Positions 1 to 12,915 of a stretch of 64,000 nt of DNA are shown piece by piece. Numbering within the stretch: position 1 is the first letter of the stretch; each line of letters opens with the position of its first letter. The position numbers were made by a program, and so were the translations under genes. Location of the stretch: NCBI GenBank assembly GCA_959347315.1, contig OY365811.1, positions 30,137,904-30,201,903 on the forward strand, read 5' to 3'. Source of the stretch: Bimastos eiseni (taxonomy: Eukaryota > Annelida > Clitellata > Crassiclitellata > Lumbricidae). The notes beneath the pieces were generated by a model. That model saw only the letters and a program-made list of their open reading frames with translations, had not been told where the DNA came from and ran no database searches.

Positions 1-1060
1 CTTGTCATAAATACTAAGACTGCACTTATCATCTTACTCGTTACTGGAGCCTAAACATTATATTTTCCCAACGATATTATTTTGACATCCATACAGTATA
101 ACTTTGTATCTTTGCAAACTCAACGCTTTATAATTGCGAACTGTATTGATTTCCCAATCAATTTCAGTTCACATTCATCTTTAAAGAGTTAAACTCTTGA
201 TGGACTGCCGCTGTGATTGCCACTAATAGGCCTACGGTGCAGCAGTTAGTCGTTGATTAATATACATCGAGACTACAGTCACCACACTTTGGTGAATTTT
301 TCAATAGTGACCTGTAAATAAGTAAGTATGCAACTGATTATTTGTATTGTATGTGTGTGTGGGTGTTGCCTTCATGTATTAACCTTAAATTGCTACTTGC
401 ATATGCACTTGTAGCTAAACTTGATATCTGGGTGTTTCCACCTAAATGGACGATAGTACTGAACTAACCAAGAATAATGTAACAGTTGCGCATTCCACGT
501 ATTTACCCCGGATCACTTTGCACTGAAAACTGGAGAACATGTTACTGAGTGCACGCATGTTAATTGCTGGAAACGAGTAAGTCATCAGGCTCATTTTAAG
601 GCAAATTGACCGAGAAGGAAAGAAGAGGTTGTGTGCGATCTTCACGCACATAATATATATAGATAATATATATATATATATATAGATAATATAGAGTGTC
701 CGCTGATCGTATTATAAATGAAGCCGCCTTCCGACCAAAATATGCAAACAGGACGAAACAGATACAATCGTGTTCTAGCAAAGAGTAGGCTATTACATTG
801 TATGCGAGATTGTATTCTGGTACACACAATCGACGCTAGGAGACTACACAATCATAAGTATATTCATGCTTAGGCCTACGATAACTTAATATAGGCCCCC
901 TACTCGACAGTTAATACGTGCATATACAATATATCTATAATATATGTAATATATAAAGCTACAGATACATACATGTATTTATATATAATACATACTTTGG
1001 CAGAACAACATCGATGGTTCTTATGTATTTCTGATACCAATTCGTGATGTTATCGTTCCA
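1..1060. other. AT-rich sequence without a recognised gene
   Basis: No convincing exon, transposon protein or RNA gene is visible here. AT dinucleotide tracts lie around 650-697 and 905-985. Short open frames through them have simple-repeat composition and no domain. Confidence 0.5.
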
Positions 1061-2356
1061 TACTTTATAACAGACCTTAACAATGGTGACGATATGGCGC
1101 AAAGTCGTGCCTACTGCCACCTACCACTTTGAAACTTTCAAATCCGACGTTACTTTATAACAGACCTTAACTTACTTTATAACAGACCTTAACTTACTTT
1201 ATAACAGACCTTAACTTACTTTATAACAGACCTTAACTTACTTTATAACAGACCTTAACTTACTTTATAACAGACCTTAACTTACTTTATAACAGACCTT
1301 AACTTACTTTATAACAGACCTTAACTTACTTTATAACAGACCTTAACTTACTTTATAACAGACCTTAACTTACTTTATAACAGACCTTAACTTACTTTAT
1401 AACAGACCTTAACTTACTTTATAACAGACCTTAACTTACTTTATAACAGACCTTAACTTACTTTATAACAGACCTTAACTTACTTTATAACAGACCTTAA
1501 CTTACTTTATAACAGACCTTAACTTACTTTATTACAGACCTTAACAATGGTGACGATATGGCGCAAAGTCGTGCCTACTGCCACCTACCACTTTGAAACT
1601 TTCAAATCCGACGTTGCTTTATAACAGACCTTACTTAACTTACTGTAAAACAGACCCAACTTACTTTATTACAGACCTTAACAATGGTGACGATATGGCA
1701 CAAAGTCGTGCCTACTGCCACCTACCACTTTGAAACTTTCAAATCCGACGTTACTTTATAACAGACCTTAACTTACTTTATAACAGACATTAACTTACTT
1801 TATAACAGACCTTAACTTACTTTATAACAGACCTTAACTTACTTTATGACAGACCTTAACTATGGTGACGATATGGGGCGAAGTCGTGCCTACTGCCACC
1901 TAGCACTTTGAAACTTTCAAATCCGACGTTACTTTATAACAGACCGTAACTTACTTTATAACAGACCTTAACTTACTGTAAAACAGACCCAACTTACTTT
2001 ATTACAGACCTTAACAATGGTGACGATATGGCACAAAGTCGTGCCTACTGCCACCTACCACTTTGAAACTTTCAAATCCGACGTTACTTTATAACAGACC
2101 GTAACTTACTTTATAACAGACCTTAACTTACTGTAAAACAGACCCAACTTACTTTATTACAGACCTTAACAATGGTGACGATATGGCACAAAGTCGTGCC
2201 TACTGCCACCTACCACTTTGAAACTTTCAAATCTGACGTTACTTTATAACAGACCTTAACTTACTTTATAACAGACATTAACTTACTTTATAACAGACCT
2301 TAACAGTGGTGGCGATATAGCACCTTCTACCACTTTGAAACTTTCAGATCCGACGT
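1061..2356. repeat. Higher-order satellite: 22-bp unit alternating with a ~68-bp unit
   Basis: The basic unit is TTACTTTATAACAGACCTTA plus AC (22 bp). About 18 nearly identical head-to-tail copies run from about 1150 to 1550. A second unit of about 68 bp, starting AATGGTGACGATATGG and ending near CAAATCCGACG, occurs at about 1082, 1552, 1682, 1860, 2014 and 2170, with a truncated copy near 2303. From 1552 onward the two units alternate with one to five 22-mers between long units. The last period (about 155 bp, near 1930-2240) is itself repeated almost exactly, so a compound unit has been amplified. Both unit types and their order are read directly from the sequence. Confidence 0.95.
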
Positions 2357-3499
2357 TGAATTATAATTTAGAAATTAGAACGTCCCTTATAACAGTGTCT
2401 GGGAACTACTGAAGGCAGGCTGCAATATGGTCCACTCCTTCATATAGGCTGCTCACTGCTCAGTCCTGGAAGCCGACTCCATTCTTCCACTTTCATCGGA
2501 TGGTCATTCTGAGGGACATGGCATTTCCCTGAACAGTGAACATGGTTCGCTTTCTCACTAGCAACAATCGTTCTCCTCCTGTGTCCAGCTGTAGGCATAT
2601 GACGCTTCTTTGCTCTTTTCAACTCATAGCTTTGAGCCCACTCTCATTTATCTTAAGCACCAATTGTAATCAATCACGGCTTTGGGCACTGAGACGCCAT
2701 TTTCCTCCCCCAACATAAGTCATTGGAGAAAACATCTTGCTTTCCGTTTAGAAAGAGCTGGAAGGAGCAGGAAAGATCACTGTGAAGGATTCCTGCAGAA
2801 CGCAATCATTCATGCATTCATTTAAATATTTATGTAGCGCCCCTCAAAAAATATAATTGGATCGATTCCCGACCTAACAACGACGACACAAATTATTATC
2901 AAACATTTATTCCTAATTTTTTACACTGCTTGGATATCAGTGAGGCTTCTAAAGTGCGTTTTGTCCTGGCAGTTAACTTGGGAAAGCTTCAATTTATGAC
3001 AAAACATGCGCGACATCTCCAATATTGTGACTCAAGGTGCATGACCTGGGTTCAATAGAGCATATCCATTTGATAAGTTGGACAGAGTTTTAGAATTAAA
3101 CCGAGGAAAATAAGAGAACTATCGGACTTTGAGCAGAGAGGATAGATCAAAAGAAGAGACAAACTAATGATGAGGAAGAAGGAAGTCAAGTGAATTGAAT
3201 TGGATTAGACCTGAAAGGGACGGATTAGTGAGTGTTGAAGGAAGGAGGAGGAAGGTTTAAATGGTTTGTCTTCCCATGTCTGCTCGTGTAGGCCGGAAGT
3301 GATTTTGCTGGCGGTTGCCTTCAAGTCCGCGCCTTTTATAATTGTTTTATCGTGACAGGAACTAATTATGTAGCGCCATCGTCACTCGACTCCTATCAGG
3401 CGACGGTGCCGCACAAGGGTTGCCTCGTGACAAGCTTGTCAAGTCGCAGCCAAATTCATATATTCTTAGTTGGGAACAGTTTTCACTGCACGACCTTGT
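2357..3499. other. Non-genic stretch with a possible CR1-type 3' terminus
   Basis: No exon is recognised. At about 2800-2860 the minus strand reads a GGGGCGCTACATAAAT motif followed by ATGAATG-like repeats. The same terminus style is seen at the clearer CR1 3' end at 30955-31027, so a short minus-strand LINE tail is likely here. The rest is unassigned. Confidence 0.35.
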
Positions 3500-3504
3500 T
3501 GGAG

Positions 3505-3551
3505 GCACACAGAGACAGACACACAGGCACACCCAAAGAGAGAGAGAGATT

Positions 3552-3587
<36 letters not shown>

Positions 3588-3775
3588 GACAGAGTGAGAC
3601 AGACAGAGACTGAGAGACTGAGAGATATAGAGAGAGTGTGTGTGTGAGAGAGAGTGAGAGTGTGCGAGAGAGTGTGTGTGAGAATGAGAGCGTGAGTGAG
3701 AGTGAGAGAGTTATTGAGTGAGTGGGAGTGAGAGAGAGACAGAGACAGAGAGAGTGAGAGAGAGAGAGAGATGAC
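3505..3775. repeat. GA/CAGA purine-rich simple repeat
   Basis: An almost pure GA, CAGA and GAGT run on the plus strand. Long antisense open frames across it encode only Ser/Leu/Thr/His repeats and are products of the simple repeat, not genes. Confidence 0.9.
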
Positions 3776-4384
3776 ACGTAGAGAGTTGGAGATGCAAAGA
3801 GACAGTTAGACGGTTGGCAGGGAGTTGGAAGGGAAGAGGAGATAGGTTTCGAATGGTGCCGCGTCAGTCCTCGATCGTTGCCCTTCGGGTGAGAGGTCGA
3901 TCGTTTGGTGGGCAAAGAGTGTAGCTGAACCCAGCTGAAGGACAACAATCCACTGACAACCAGCAGGCACTAGAACGGTCGCAAAGGATATACAGTCAGA
4001 CAAATGGACAGAAGGCAGGATAAGCAGAATGCAGGCAGAAAGACGAACCGAAATAATAAAAATAGACAAATTGGTGCAGGCGAAAGGAAAGACGCATTTG
4101 AAGGAAATTCATAACTATATGAAGGAGAAGAGATGAAGAGGACAAACAGCATTTGAACGGTACAAAGGATCAGACATAAGGAACAAAAGGCTAAGAAAAG
4201 AACGAATGGAGGAAAGAACGGATGCTAAAGAGAAAATGAGAAAATACGAGGGAATAATATGATAATATGATAATTGATTATAATAGTAATTTATTTAGCG
4301 CCGGTGTGTATTGCGCATGGCAGCAACCGATGATGCACCGAAACCAAGATGTGATCAGGTCAATATTCAGAGCATCAGTCCAGA

Positions 4385-4458
4385 TAAACAGACAGAGAGA
4401 CAGAGACATAGAGACAGAAACAGAGAGACAGAGACAGAGAGAAAGAGATACATAGAGA
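4385..4458. repeat. CAGAGA simple repeat
   Basis: CAGAGACAGAGA-type tract immediately before the 16-bp minisatellite. Confidence 0.8.
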
Positions 4459-4467
4459 CAGAGATTG

Positions 4468-4768
4468 TGTAGTCAGCCTTCGGTGTGGTTAGCCTAGGGT
4501 GAAGTCAGCCCATGTTGTGGTCAACCTATGGTGGGGTCAGTCTATTATTTGCTCAGTGTTGGACTGATCAGTCTATGGGGTGGTCAACCTACGGTGTGGT
4601 CAATCAATGATGTGGTCAGTCTATGGTGTGGTCATCCTATGGTGTGGTCTTCCTCGGGTGTGGTCAGTCTATGGGCTGGTCAGTATATGGGCTGGTCAGT
4701 CTATCGTGTGGTCAGTTTATGACGTGGTCAATCTATGGTGTGGTTAGCCCATGGTGGGGTCAGCCTAT
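4468..4768. repeat. 16-bp minisatellite (GTGTGGTCAGTCTATG-type)
   Basis: About 18 diverged copies of a 16-bp unit with consensus close to GTGTGGTCAGTCTATG. Because 16 is not a multiple of 3, any open frame through it changes reading every copy. The unit is degenerate at the edges and cleanest from about 4600 to 4720. Confidence 0.85.
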
Positions 4769-7500
4769 TATTGACAAACAATTTGAAAATGTTTTCAGTT
4801 GAGAACGAAATGAGACATACGACTAAGCAGAATGGACTTACACACAAATGGAAAAGACAAAAGTAGCAGATGTAAAATGTCAAAAGACAGAAGAAAGCGG
4901 ATATAGGAAAAAAGAAGTACATAAGAACAGATAAACTGGATAAGAGGAGCAAAGAACAAAAACAGGAACATACGGACAGGAGAATAGAAAGAAAGGAAAG
5001 GTGTAATGAAAGACGAGAAAAAGTTCACAAGAATAGAACAATCGTACGATTCAATATCTGAAGGAATGTACGGACAAACTCACAGATACGGTCACAGATG
5101 CGGACTGAGAAGGACGAATGGACAGACGAAGAAACGGACTGATTTATGGACATAGGGATGGAAGAGAATTGAAGGAGGGATGGAGAACGTTTCGTGCTGG
5201 AGCGGAAAGACATGACAAACCGCCGTCGAAATTAGATTCCAGTTGAGCAAACAGCGCCTTCGATATAATTACTCGTCGAGTTTTCCCAGTACCGACCACC
5301 AGAACTGGTCGTCCGCATCGGGTGCAGTAAGTACCCACATACGGTTGCTTTTTGCCACACTCGCAGACCAAGCCATGACGCTTACATGGCGACTGTTGAT
5401 GGACTGGCGATCAAATTGTCAGTAGATGCATTTGGGTGTGTGTTAGAGAGAAACAACAAGAGGTCAGATTAGGTATGCTACATATGAGAGGTTTTAATTT
5501 TTAATATTATCGTCAGTAATCTGATTTTGTCACGATGACGCGGTTGTTCGAAGCAAATACAGTGTGACTGTGGAACATGTCTCTCGGACCTCTAGGTTGC
5601 CTCAGACTAGTTATAGCGAACCGACTGGACGTGTTGAAAAAAAGTAGAAAAGTTCGACTGATAAAGCGAAACTTTGACATTAGCCTCTCTTGAAATAACA
5701 TTGCTAAATCGAGCCTAGCTACATGTAATGTAGAGTAACTTCAGCAGGAAATGCCTTTGCAAATGCACCATAACTGACGGTTACCGTGGTAATTTCTGCT
5801 AACCGTAATACCAACCCCAGTCCCATGGCAGCATCGCCGCCAGTTATATTGTTCTACACACGACCTACGTGAACCTTTAGGCCAACAGTGGCTGCAAATT
5901 TAATTTCAGTGGGTCCTATATCTTTAATCCTATCCGTTGTCGGATCGCTCTCTGGCGTACAGAAAACGTTTCAACCACGAAACATGAAAACAAAAGTATC
6001 GTCAAAACTGACTGACAGCAGCCAATTCCACGGTGTCCATCCCACTTTCGCCCACAATAGCCTGTGATATTCGTAACCGCAAGCTCAAAAATTATAAATT
6101 GGTACTAGAAAGTCATCCGCGGAGCCCCCAGCTTATTCACGAGCGCTGAGATATAATTCTATAATGAAATGCCGCCCGTTGGCTGAGTTCAGAATCCACG
6201 GAGCCATCGAGGCCTCGAGGGTGGCAGGAGATGCGACATCCATACCCTTAATCCCATCCAGTATGAAGAGCGTCACTCATGTGCCAAGTGTGTACATACC
6301 TACAGAATTACAGCATCACGTCATCTGTATATGCGTCACAAAAGCGTGCAACGATGCATGCACAACAGAGTGCTCGATAGTTACTGTAGAGTTCCGGTCC
6401 TGTAACGTTTAGACGGGCTTAAAATTCATTCCTAATCAAAACCGCTGCTGGGTGTAACATTCTGCGTCAATCCTTTTGTTTTTTGAATACTTTTCGCCTC
6501 CAGTGCGATCGTCTTCTTTTTATTCATGCGCTGGGCAAACGGCGCCTGCCTAACGAAACCATTATCGGCTATAATACGGGGTCTTAAAGTGTCCGGTCGG
6601 ACAGCATTCATCGTCGATGGGTGGCCAGTGGGGTGGGTGGGGGTGGGGTGCAGCTGGGAAGAGCGCAAGTACAAGTGGCGAGAAGGGGATCAGATAAGAG
6701 AAAACCCCAGAAGGAGAAGGCGACGCCCTTAATCTGATCGGATCGGGGAAATGTCCACCGCCGCCATGTAGTCCGAATCAGTTGGTCCATTGAAGACAGC
6801 CTTCGGACCAATTAGGCGAGATTTATTGGCAGGCTGCCAATTGCCCCGTCGACTCGTATCCATGCGCTGCAAAGAAAGGAACGTCGCCTGCTGAACGGAT
6901 TTCGCCCCCGGACTCAGCGTACGTTGAGATAATCTGTTCGCGGAGGGATGGATAGGGAAAGCGACGAAGGGAAGGAACGGTGGGAGGAGAATTTGTAGAC
7001 TTCGAGAAGACGACAGGTTGAAAGAAGGCGAGGACGATGGAGTAAAGAAAAAGAGGAAGAAGAGGAAACAGAGGAGAAGGAAGAGGAGGAGGTCGCAAGA
7101 ATAGCAACAATAAGTAAGTAAATAAGAACAGGGAGTGCATGAGAGAACAAGATTAAGCAATTAACAGAACAGGAATGACCTCGACAGAAACAAGATTAGC
7201 AACAAGCACTGGCAGATCAAGTAAAACAAGAAAAAGTGATAAGGAGGAAAAATAAAAATGTAACTATAATGCACATCACGATGAAGGTGCAATGAGAATG
7301 ATGATTGCGAAGATGCTGGAGAAGGCAGGAGAAGGAAGGCTTTGCGGGTGGGAATAGGAGAGAAGTGTTCCTCAGTGTAATCAGTTGGAAACTCCAATAA
7401 AACAGCTTTCGGCGAGAAAGCGCTTCTCTCCTGGCGCAGGAAATTCGTCTTCCGATGAATATTATGGCTCTGGAAGCATAACACGGCCTTAACCAATAAG
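4769..7500. other. Long stretch without a recognisable gene
   Basis: I see no exon with supporting splice sites and homology-like content. A minus-strand frame at 5144-5371 has a CxC...CxxC pattern, but nothing else supports it. The interval 6700-7430 is rich in GA and AAG on the plus strand. Confidence 0.4.
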
Positions 7501-7506
7501 CAAGGC

Positions 7507-7740
7507 ACACACATAGACTTACCGACACACACATACATACATAAATACATACAAGCACACACATGCAGACACACACACATACAGAGAGATAGGGAGAGAG
7601 AAAGAGAGTGAGCGAGATGGACAGCAAGAGACTGAATAAAAGACACCGCAGAGACAAAGACAGGGAGGTAGAGAGCAGAAGACAGATGCAGAGAAACAGA
7701 GAAGCAGACTCAGGGACAGACAACGAGAGAGAGAGAGACA
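7507..7740. repeat. CA/CATA and GAGA simple-repeat cluster
   Basis: ACACACATACATA-type tract grading into AGAGAGA and CAGAGA tracts. Confidence 0.8.
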
Positions 7741-8079
7741 GATTGGGCGCCTTTTCTAAAGAGAAGGCCGACCAATGGGTCTCGATCGGTCACACATCCT
7801 TTGAAAGCTGCTGCGAGGAATTCAGTAGTAACTGGTATTGAATGAACGACGGTGGTGGTGACGGCTACGATAAAGAGGTCCATGGTCGGGCGATGCAATG
7901 CGCCGATGACATGCGGTGGTCTCTCGGTGGCAGAGGCAGAGACGAAGGAGGCAGCGACCACACAGAGGTCGTTAGCGTTCGTCGCCGAATGTCAGCATTA
8001 AATAGTCACGACTGTCGTCGACTGTAAATCAGTTGCTGCTGCAGATGGCAGCATTTGCCGACGGACGAAGGAATTAGGC

Positions 8080-8338
8080 AGTGACGGGTGGACGGAGACA
8101 GATAGACAGAGACTGAGAGACATAGACAGACAGACACAGACCGAGAGACACAGATAGGACAGGCAGAAGGCAGAGACAGAGAGGCACAGACAGACACATA
8201 CATGTAGAGGCAGACTGGCAGAGGCAGGCAGACATAGACAGACGCTGACAGACACAGACAGATTGACAGAGACAGAGAGACACAGACAGATAGAGACAGA
8301 GACAGAGGCATAGACAGAGAGCTAGAAACAAGTACAGA

Positions 8339-8373
<35 letters not shown>

Positions 8374-8480
8374 AGATAGATAGATCGAGAGAGGTAGAGA
8401 GAAAAAGCGAGGCAGACAGACAGAGACAGAGACTAATAGATAGATAGAGAGAGTGACGTAGAGACAGAGGGAGAGAAAAT
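8080..8480. repeat. CAGACA/GAGACA repeat with an internal (AT)n tract
   Basis: A 400-bp degenerate CAGA/GACA tract with an uninterrupted AT run at about 8342-8370. Antisense frames of over 170 codons through it are low-complexity. Confidence 0.9.
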
Positions 8481-9435
8481 GATAGAGAGAAGGCCGGCTG
8501 AAGTACACAACAATGACAATATAATGGGGGCATGTGTGTGGGTTTGAAGAAGTGGTATTGAAGCAGTCAATGTTAATCAGATGATGAAGACAACCCGTGC
8601 ATCTGTTGTTACTGTGCAAATGTTTCGACCAAAATGAGATTAATCCGGAAAGAAGATTTCTTATCTATATCGTCTTTGCACCTGCTCTGCGAAAGTGTGG
8701 CGCTATATAAATGAATGACGCTGATTACAAATACATAAGCTAAGTTCAGGTTAATCATGTACCCAGCATGCATGTAGATCTTCATCCACCGAATCATGGT
8801 TCGATGCCTTCTTCTTTCGTCCTTCTGTCCAAATCACATTCTTTTCCTCATAACGTCCTACATACATGTAACTTCCTGTTTTACTTTATTTACAAACTGG
8901 CCTGCTTTCATTCATTCCTTTATTTCTACGAGCATCGTCGTTTCTTTCGTTCATTCCGCCATAGTTCAACTAAATTTCTTTTTTCACCCTACAGTCCTTC
9001 ATGCATTAATTCCTATCAACGGAATACATTCCTCTCCTCTTTCCATCTATGATTCGTCTGTCATCTGAAATCTGAAATTCACCCTGACAGTGTCTTTATT
9101 TACAGAAAGGTTTAACCGGTCAGCCTTCACTCCATCATAATAGCTCTGGGACTCTTGTCTCCATCCAGTGCAAATAACCTTTCTTACAGATTCAAATGAC
9201 CATACGTCCTACTCATACATATGCACGCATACGCACAGACATATGAACACAGACTGACGTAAACATGCCAATATACAAGCTCTCTACGGTTTAATGTCCT
9301 GATGTGAATATAAATTATTCATTTTTATTCTGAGAGCTGTAATTCTTACACGTGACAGCGTCATAGACGTAAAAGCGTTAGAGTGATAGTCACGCGGCCA
9401 GTAATAATGCATAAACCACTGTGTGTAGGTGTGTG
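8481..9435. other. Unassigned sequence
   Basis: No gene seen. A short GTGGCGCTATATAAATGAATG motif near 8696-8717 looks like the end of a CR1-type LINE, but the upstream sequence is too short to confirm it. Confidence 0.35.
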
Positions 9436-9615
9436 TATATGTGGGTCCAACCAGCTGGAACAGCCTCCCGCTTCCTCTTTGGGAGGAGCAGCTCTCTCTC
9501 CTCTGCTGCCTTCCGGAGGCGCTTGAAGACTTCCCTGTTCTCCGTTTAGCTGTGTGTTGAGTCGTGAGCTGATTTCGACTCTGATTTCGACTCTGATTTC
9601 GAGTGGCCCTATATA
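9436..9615 (+). mobile_element. CR1-type LINE 3' end fragment
   Basis: Two adjacent plus-strand frames read WNSLPLPL and then FRRRLKTSLF. These are the usual last motifs of CR1/L2-group reverse transcriptase proteins (W-N-S-L-P followed by a basic FRRRLKT-x-LF end). They are separated by a frame change, so the copy is dead. It ends near GTGGCCCTATATAAATGTTC, a short 3'-UTR of the type seen at other CR1 tails in this window. Clade assignment is by motif only. Confidence 0.6.
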
Positions 9616-9659
9616 AATGTTCCAATCCATTACATACGATGTATTGTGTAGGTGTGTGT

Positions 9660-10955
9660 GTGTTCATTTTTCGCCTACATAAAAATAATTTTAGTGCTCT
9701 ACTGGAACAAAATAACTGGGATAATATAACTGTAGCTTGCCTTAATAATGATGCCACCGGTGCTTATGAGCTGTTTAATGATGAAATTAAACGTAATTGT
9801 GATTTGGCTTTTCCGATTAAATTAACAAGACTAATAAAAAAAACCAAGAACAGTCAACCTTGGATGTCCAGAGGCTTACTAAAGTCCTGTAAAAACAGCT
9901 CAGCTTCATCGTAAATTTGTAAAAAAAATTCTATTGAAATGAATTTTACGAAACTTAGGATTTATAGGAACTTGTTTACAAAGACTAGACAACTCGCTGC
10001 AAAAAATGTATTGCACACTACTGAATTTCAGAAGCACAGGACTAACCTTAAAAAACTTGGAATTTAATTCGCACTATTATTAGGATGGGTGGTTCGTTCT
10101 CCGCCATTAAGAATCTCTCTATTAATGGAAGAAATGTTGATGATCCCACACAAATGGCTAATGCTTTTCATGAGCATTATACCAGCATTGCCTAGTCCCT
10201 GGCGGATCAAATACCTACTACTCGAACTAACTTTGATGAGCACTTGAAACAGCTCCCCCTTTTCTTTTAGAGTAATTCTAACTTCGCCAGAAGAAATACC
10301 GAACACGTTATCTTCCATCCATACTGCGCCTCGTCAAATCCTGCCTGAAGTCGTTGCCCTTCGATGCTGCTCGGACTGCTGTCGCCATTTTCGTGTTGTC
10401 GAGAGTAGACTATGTCAATAGTATCCTTGCATGAGCACCAAAATGTACATCAGACAGCCTACAGTCCGTTCTGAACACTACAGCGAGGCTACTCTTCGGA
10501 CCACGACGTTTAGACCACGTGACGCCCCTTCTGCGCGACACGCTTCATTGGCTGCCCATACCACAGCGTGTAGAGTTCAAGCTATGTCTACTTGTATACA
10601 AAGCGCTCCATTGTTTCGTGCCAGTATACATTGCAGATTTCTGCAAGCCAACGTCGTCGTGTTCAGCTGGTCTCCAGCTGCGTGGAGCCGCGCGTGGAGA
10701 CTTCTGGTCCCCAAGACGCAGACCAAATTCGGTGATCGCGCCTTCTCTGTTTCCGGCCCGCGCTGTGCGTTCTGCAGCATCGATTGAGATCTCTAGGGCG
10801 CGACTCAAATCCAATCTGTTCAGGAAGGCATATCCCTGTTGAACTGATATAGTGATTGTCATAGTACGGTTTTTTCTTGTAGTTTGCTGATCGTGTCATT
10901 GTAAAGCGCCCTTGTGGCGGCATGGCTGCGTTACGGCGCTTTAGAAATCGTCCGT

Positions 10956-11020
<65 letters not shown>

Positions 11021-12915
11021 GGACTAAATGATCTCGATCCTTGTTTGCTGGCTCCACAAATTGAACTTATGGCGATTATTCTTGCTGACTTTATTAACTG
11101 CTCATTAAGGACAGGTATAGTACCATTCGGAATAAAAACTGCTCGAATAATTCCAATCTTTAAAAAGGAAAAAAAGGTGAATTTGCCAATTATAGGACAA
11201 TTTTTATACTTCCTTATTTTGCCAAATATTATGAAAAAATTAAGCAAGAGAGGCTCTCCACATACGTAGATAAACACCGCATAATATTCCACTCCCAATT
11301 TGGTTTTCAACCAGGTCGCTCTCCATCAATGGCTCTTATGGATATGTATGATGAAATTTCGAATGCTTTTGATGAAAATAATTAATCCATTGGTATATTT
11401 TTCGACACTGAAAATCACCACATCCTTCTTTACAACTTTGAAGCTTATGGCATGAGAGGAACACATTTAGCATGGTTTGAGAGTTACATAGGAGGTAGAA
11501 CCCAATGTGTCTCATGCAATGGAGTCTTGTCGGACCGCAAAGCAATCCGTCATAGGGTGCCACAGGGTTCGAACTTGGACCCATTACTTTTCTTATTATA
11601 TATTAATGATCTACCTAATATCGTACCAATTATGTCTTTCATATTATTTGCTGACGATATTAATGTATTTTATTCCCACTCTTCCTATGAGACCTTGTAT
11701 GAAATTATTAATGATCAACTAAAATTAATAATGGAATGGTTCTCTGCTAACAAATTATCGCTTAATTTTGAAAAGACGAGTTATATTCTCTTTTAAATCT
11801 CAGAGAGAAATCACTCCTACAGATTCCAATTGCAAGTTATCAGTAAATGATAAATTAATCACCAGGTCAATACGAGCAAATTTCTAGGGGCAGTGGTTGA
11901 CCAAAATTTATGACGGAGCGAACACATAGCAAGCACTTCAGCCAAAGTGACCAAGAATGTTGGTGTGCTGAGGAGAACGTCTAATTTGTTACAGTTACTG
12001 CTAGAGCACAATTGTACTACTCATTAATTTATCCGTATCTTTCTTATGGCAATGCAATTTGGGCGTCCACTTACAATTCCAGCCTTATTAAATTAACACT
12101 CCTTCAGAAATGGGCTATTCGTTGTATCGCTGGTGCAGCCTGAAGATCCCACACTCACCCAATCTTTAGGGAATATAAATTGCTGAAGCTTACTCGAAGA
12201 TATACATATCAAACTCTCAAACCATCCTATATGTGTTCCTCTCATACCAAAAGCTTCAAAGTTTTAAAGAAGGATGTGGTGATTTTCAGTGTCGAAAAAT
12301 ATACCAATGGATTAATTATTTTCATCATATCTATAATTTATGAACCGTTATGTACATGACCTTTTACCGGGAAGATTCTCAGACTATTTTGAAACTGGTC
12401 TCATGTCTCATTCCTATGCTACCAGATCTGCTCCTAAATTCTGAATAATTTATGCCCTCAGTAACACTCGTAAAGTTGCTATGAGGTGTACAGGACCTAA
12501 GATTTGGAACGGTATTCCTCACGATATCCAAAACGCTACAACTCATCAATCATTTAAAAATAAGATGAGACGTTATTTATTTAATTGCCCATTCAACTGA
12601 CTTGAGAGTATATTTGATTAACTCTCGCAGAGTGAGTTAGGATTATTAGGATTAGTTAAGATTTAATTAAGACTAATCACTATTAGTTTGACGTACGTTT
12701 ATTACTGAAATATTTTCCTGAGATACTTTTATTGGTGTTATGTTCGATATTAATACTATGTCAGTGCTTATAGTGACTTTTATGGTTACATATGTTAGTG
12801 GTGGCACTGTTAGCGGGAGGTAAACCCTTTGGATCACCCTTTGTAACCTATCTGAGCAATTAAATACCATGTGTAAACTTACAATAAAAGGTTTTCGTTC
12901 GTTCGTTCGCTCGTA
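9660..12915 (+). mobile_element. Broken LINE (CR1/Jockey group), split by a younger CR1 insertion
   Basis: The region between endonuclease and reverse transcriptase is read at 9660-9914 (motif QPWMSRGLLKSCK) and 9950-10310. The RT domain then resumes at about 11020 and runs to 12600, with GIVPFGIKTARIIPIFKK, a QGSNLDPLLFLLYINDLPN block and the catalytic FADD near 11647-11660. The 3' end has a C-terminal HSYATRSAPKF block, AATAAA near 12881 and a CGTT/GTTC tail to about 12912. The reading frame is broken many times. The interval 10322-11021 is a foreign insertion. The closest relative here is the element at 18.8-22.0 kb, whose order of motifs is the same. An 87-bp inverted duplication within it is described in the findings. 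Confidence 0.85.
10322..11021 (+). mobile_element. 5'-truncated CR1 LINE nested inside another LINE, with (AAT)n tail
   Basis: Plus-strand translation shows the C-terminal third of a CR1/L2-type reverse transcriptase. It has a SCLKSLPFDAARTAV block, TPLLRDTLHWLPIPQRVEFK (the widespread LHWLP-x-x-x-R-I/V-x-FK motif), CLLVYKALHCFVPVYIADF and a basic end. At least one in-frame stop interrupts it. A short 3'-UTR (GTAAAGCGCCCTTG) leads into about 60 bp of (AAT)n at 10958-11018, a simple-repeat tail as expected for this LINE group. Host LINE sequence is present on both sides, so this insertion is the younger event. Confidence 0.85.

Noticed and set aside
3466..3948. 160-codon minus-strand open frame
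   Set aside because: Crosses a GA/CAGA simple repeat; residues are Ser/Leu/Thr/His low complexity.
5144..5371. Minus-strand frame with CxC...CxxC resembling a zinc ribbon
   Set aside because: No splice support, no further motif, and overlapping frames look equally plausible; probably chance.
8006..8619. 175- and 181-codon minus-strand open frames
   Set aside because: Antisense of the CAGACA repeat and (AT)n tract; no domain.
10922..11040. Poly-Asn protein region
   Set aside because: It is the (AAT)n tail of the nested CR1, not a coding homopolymer.
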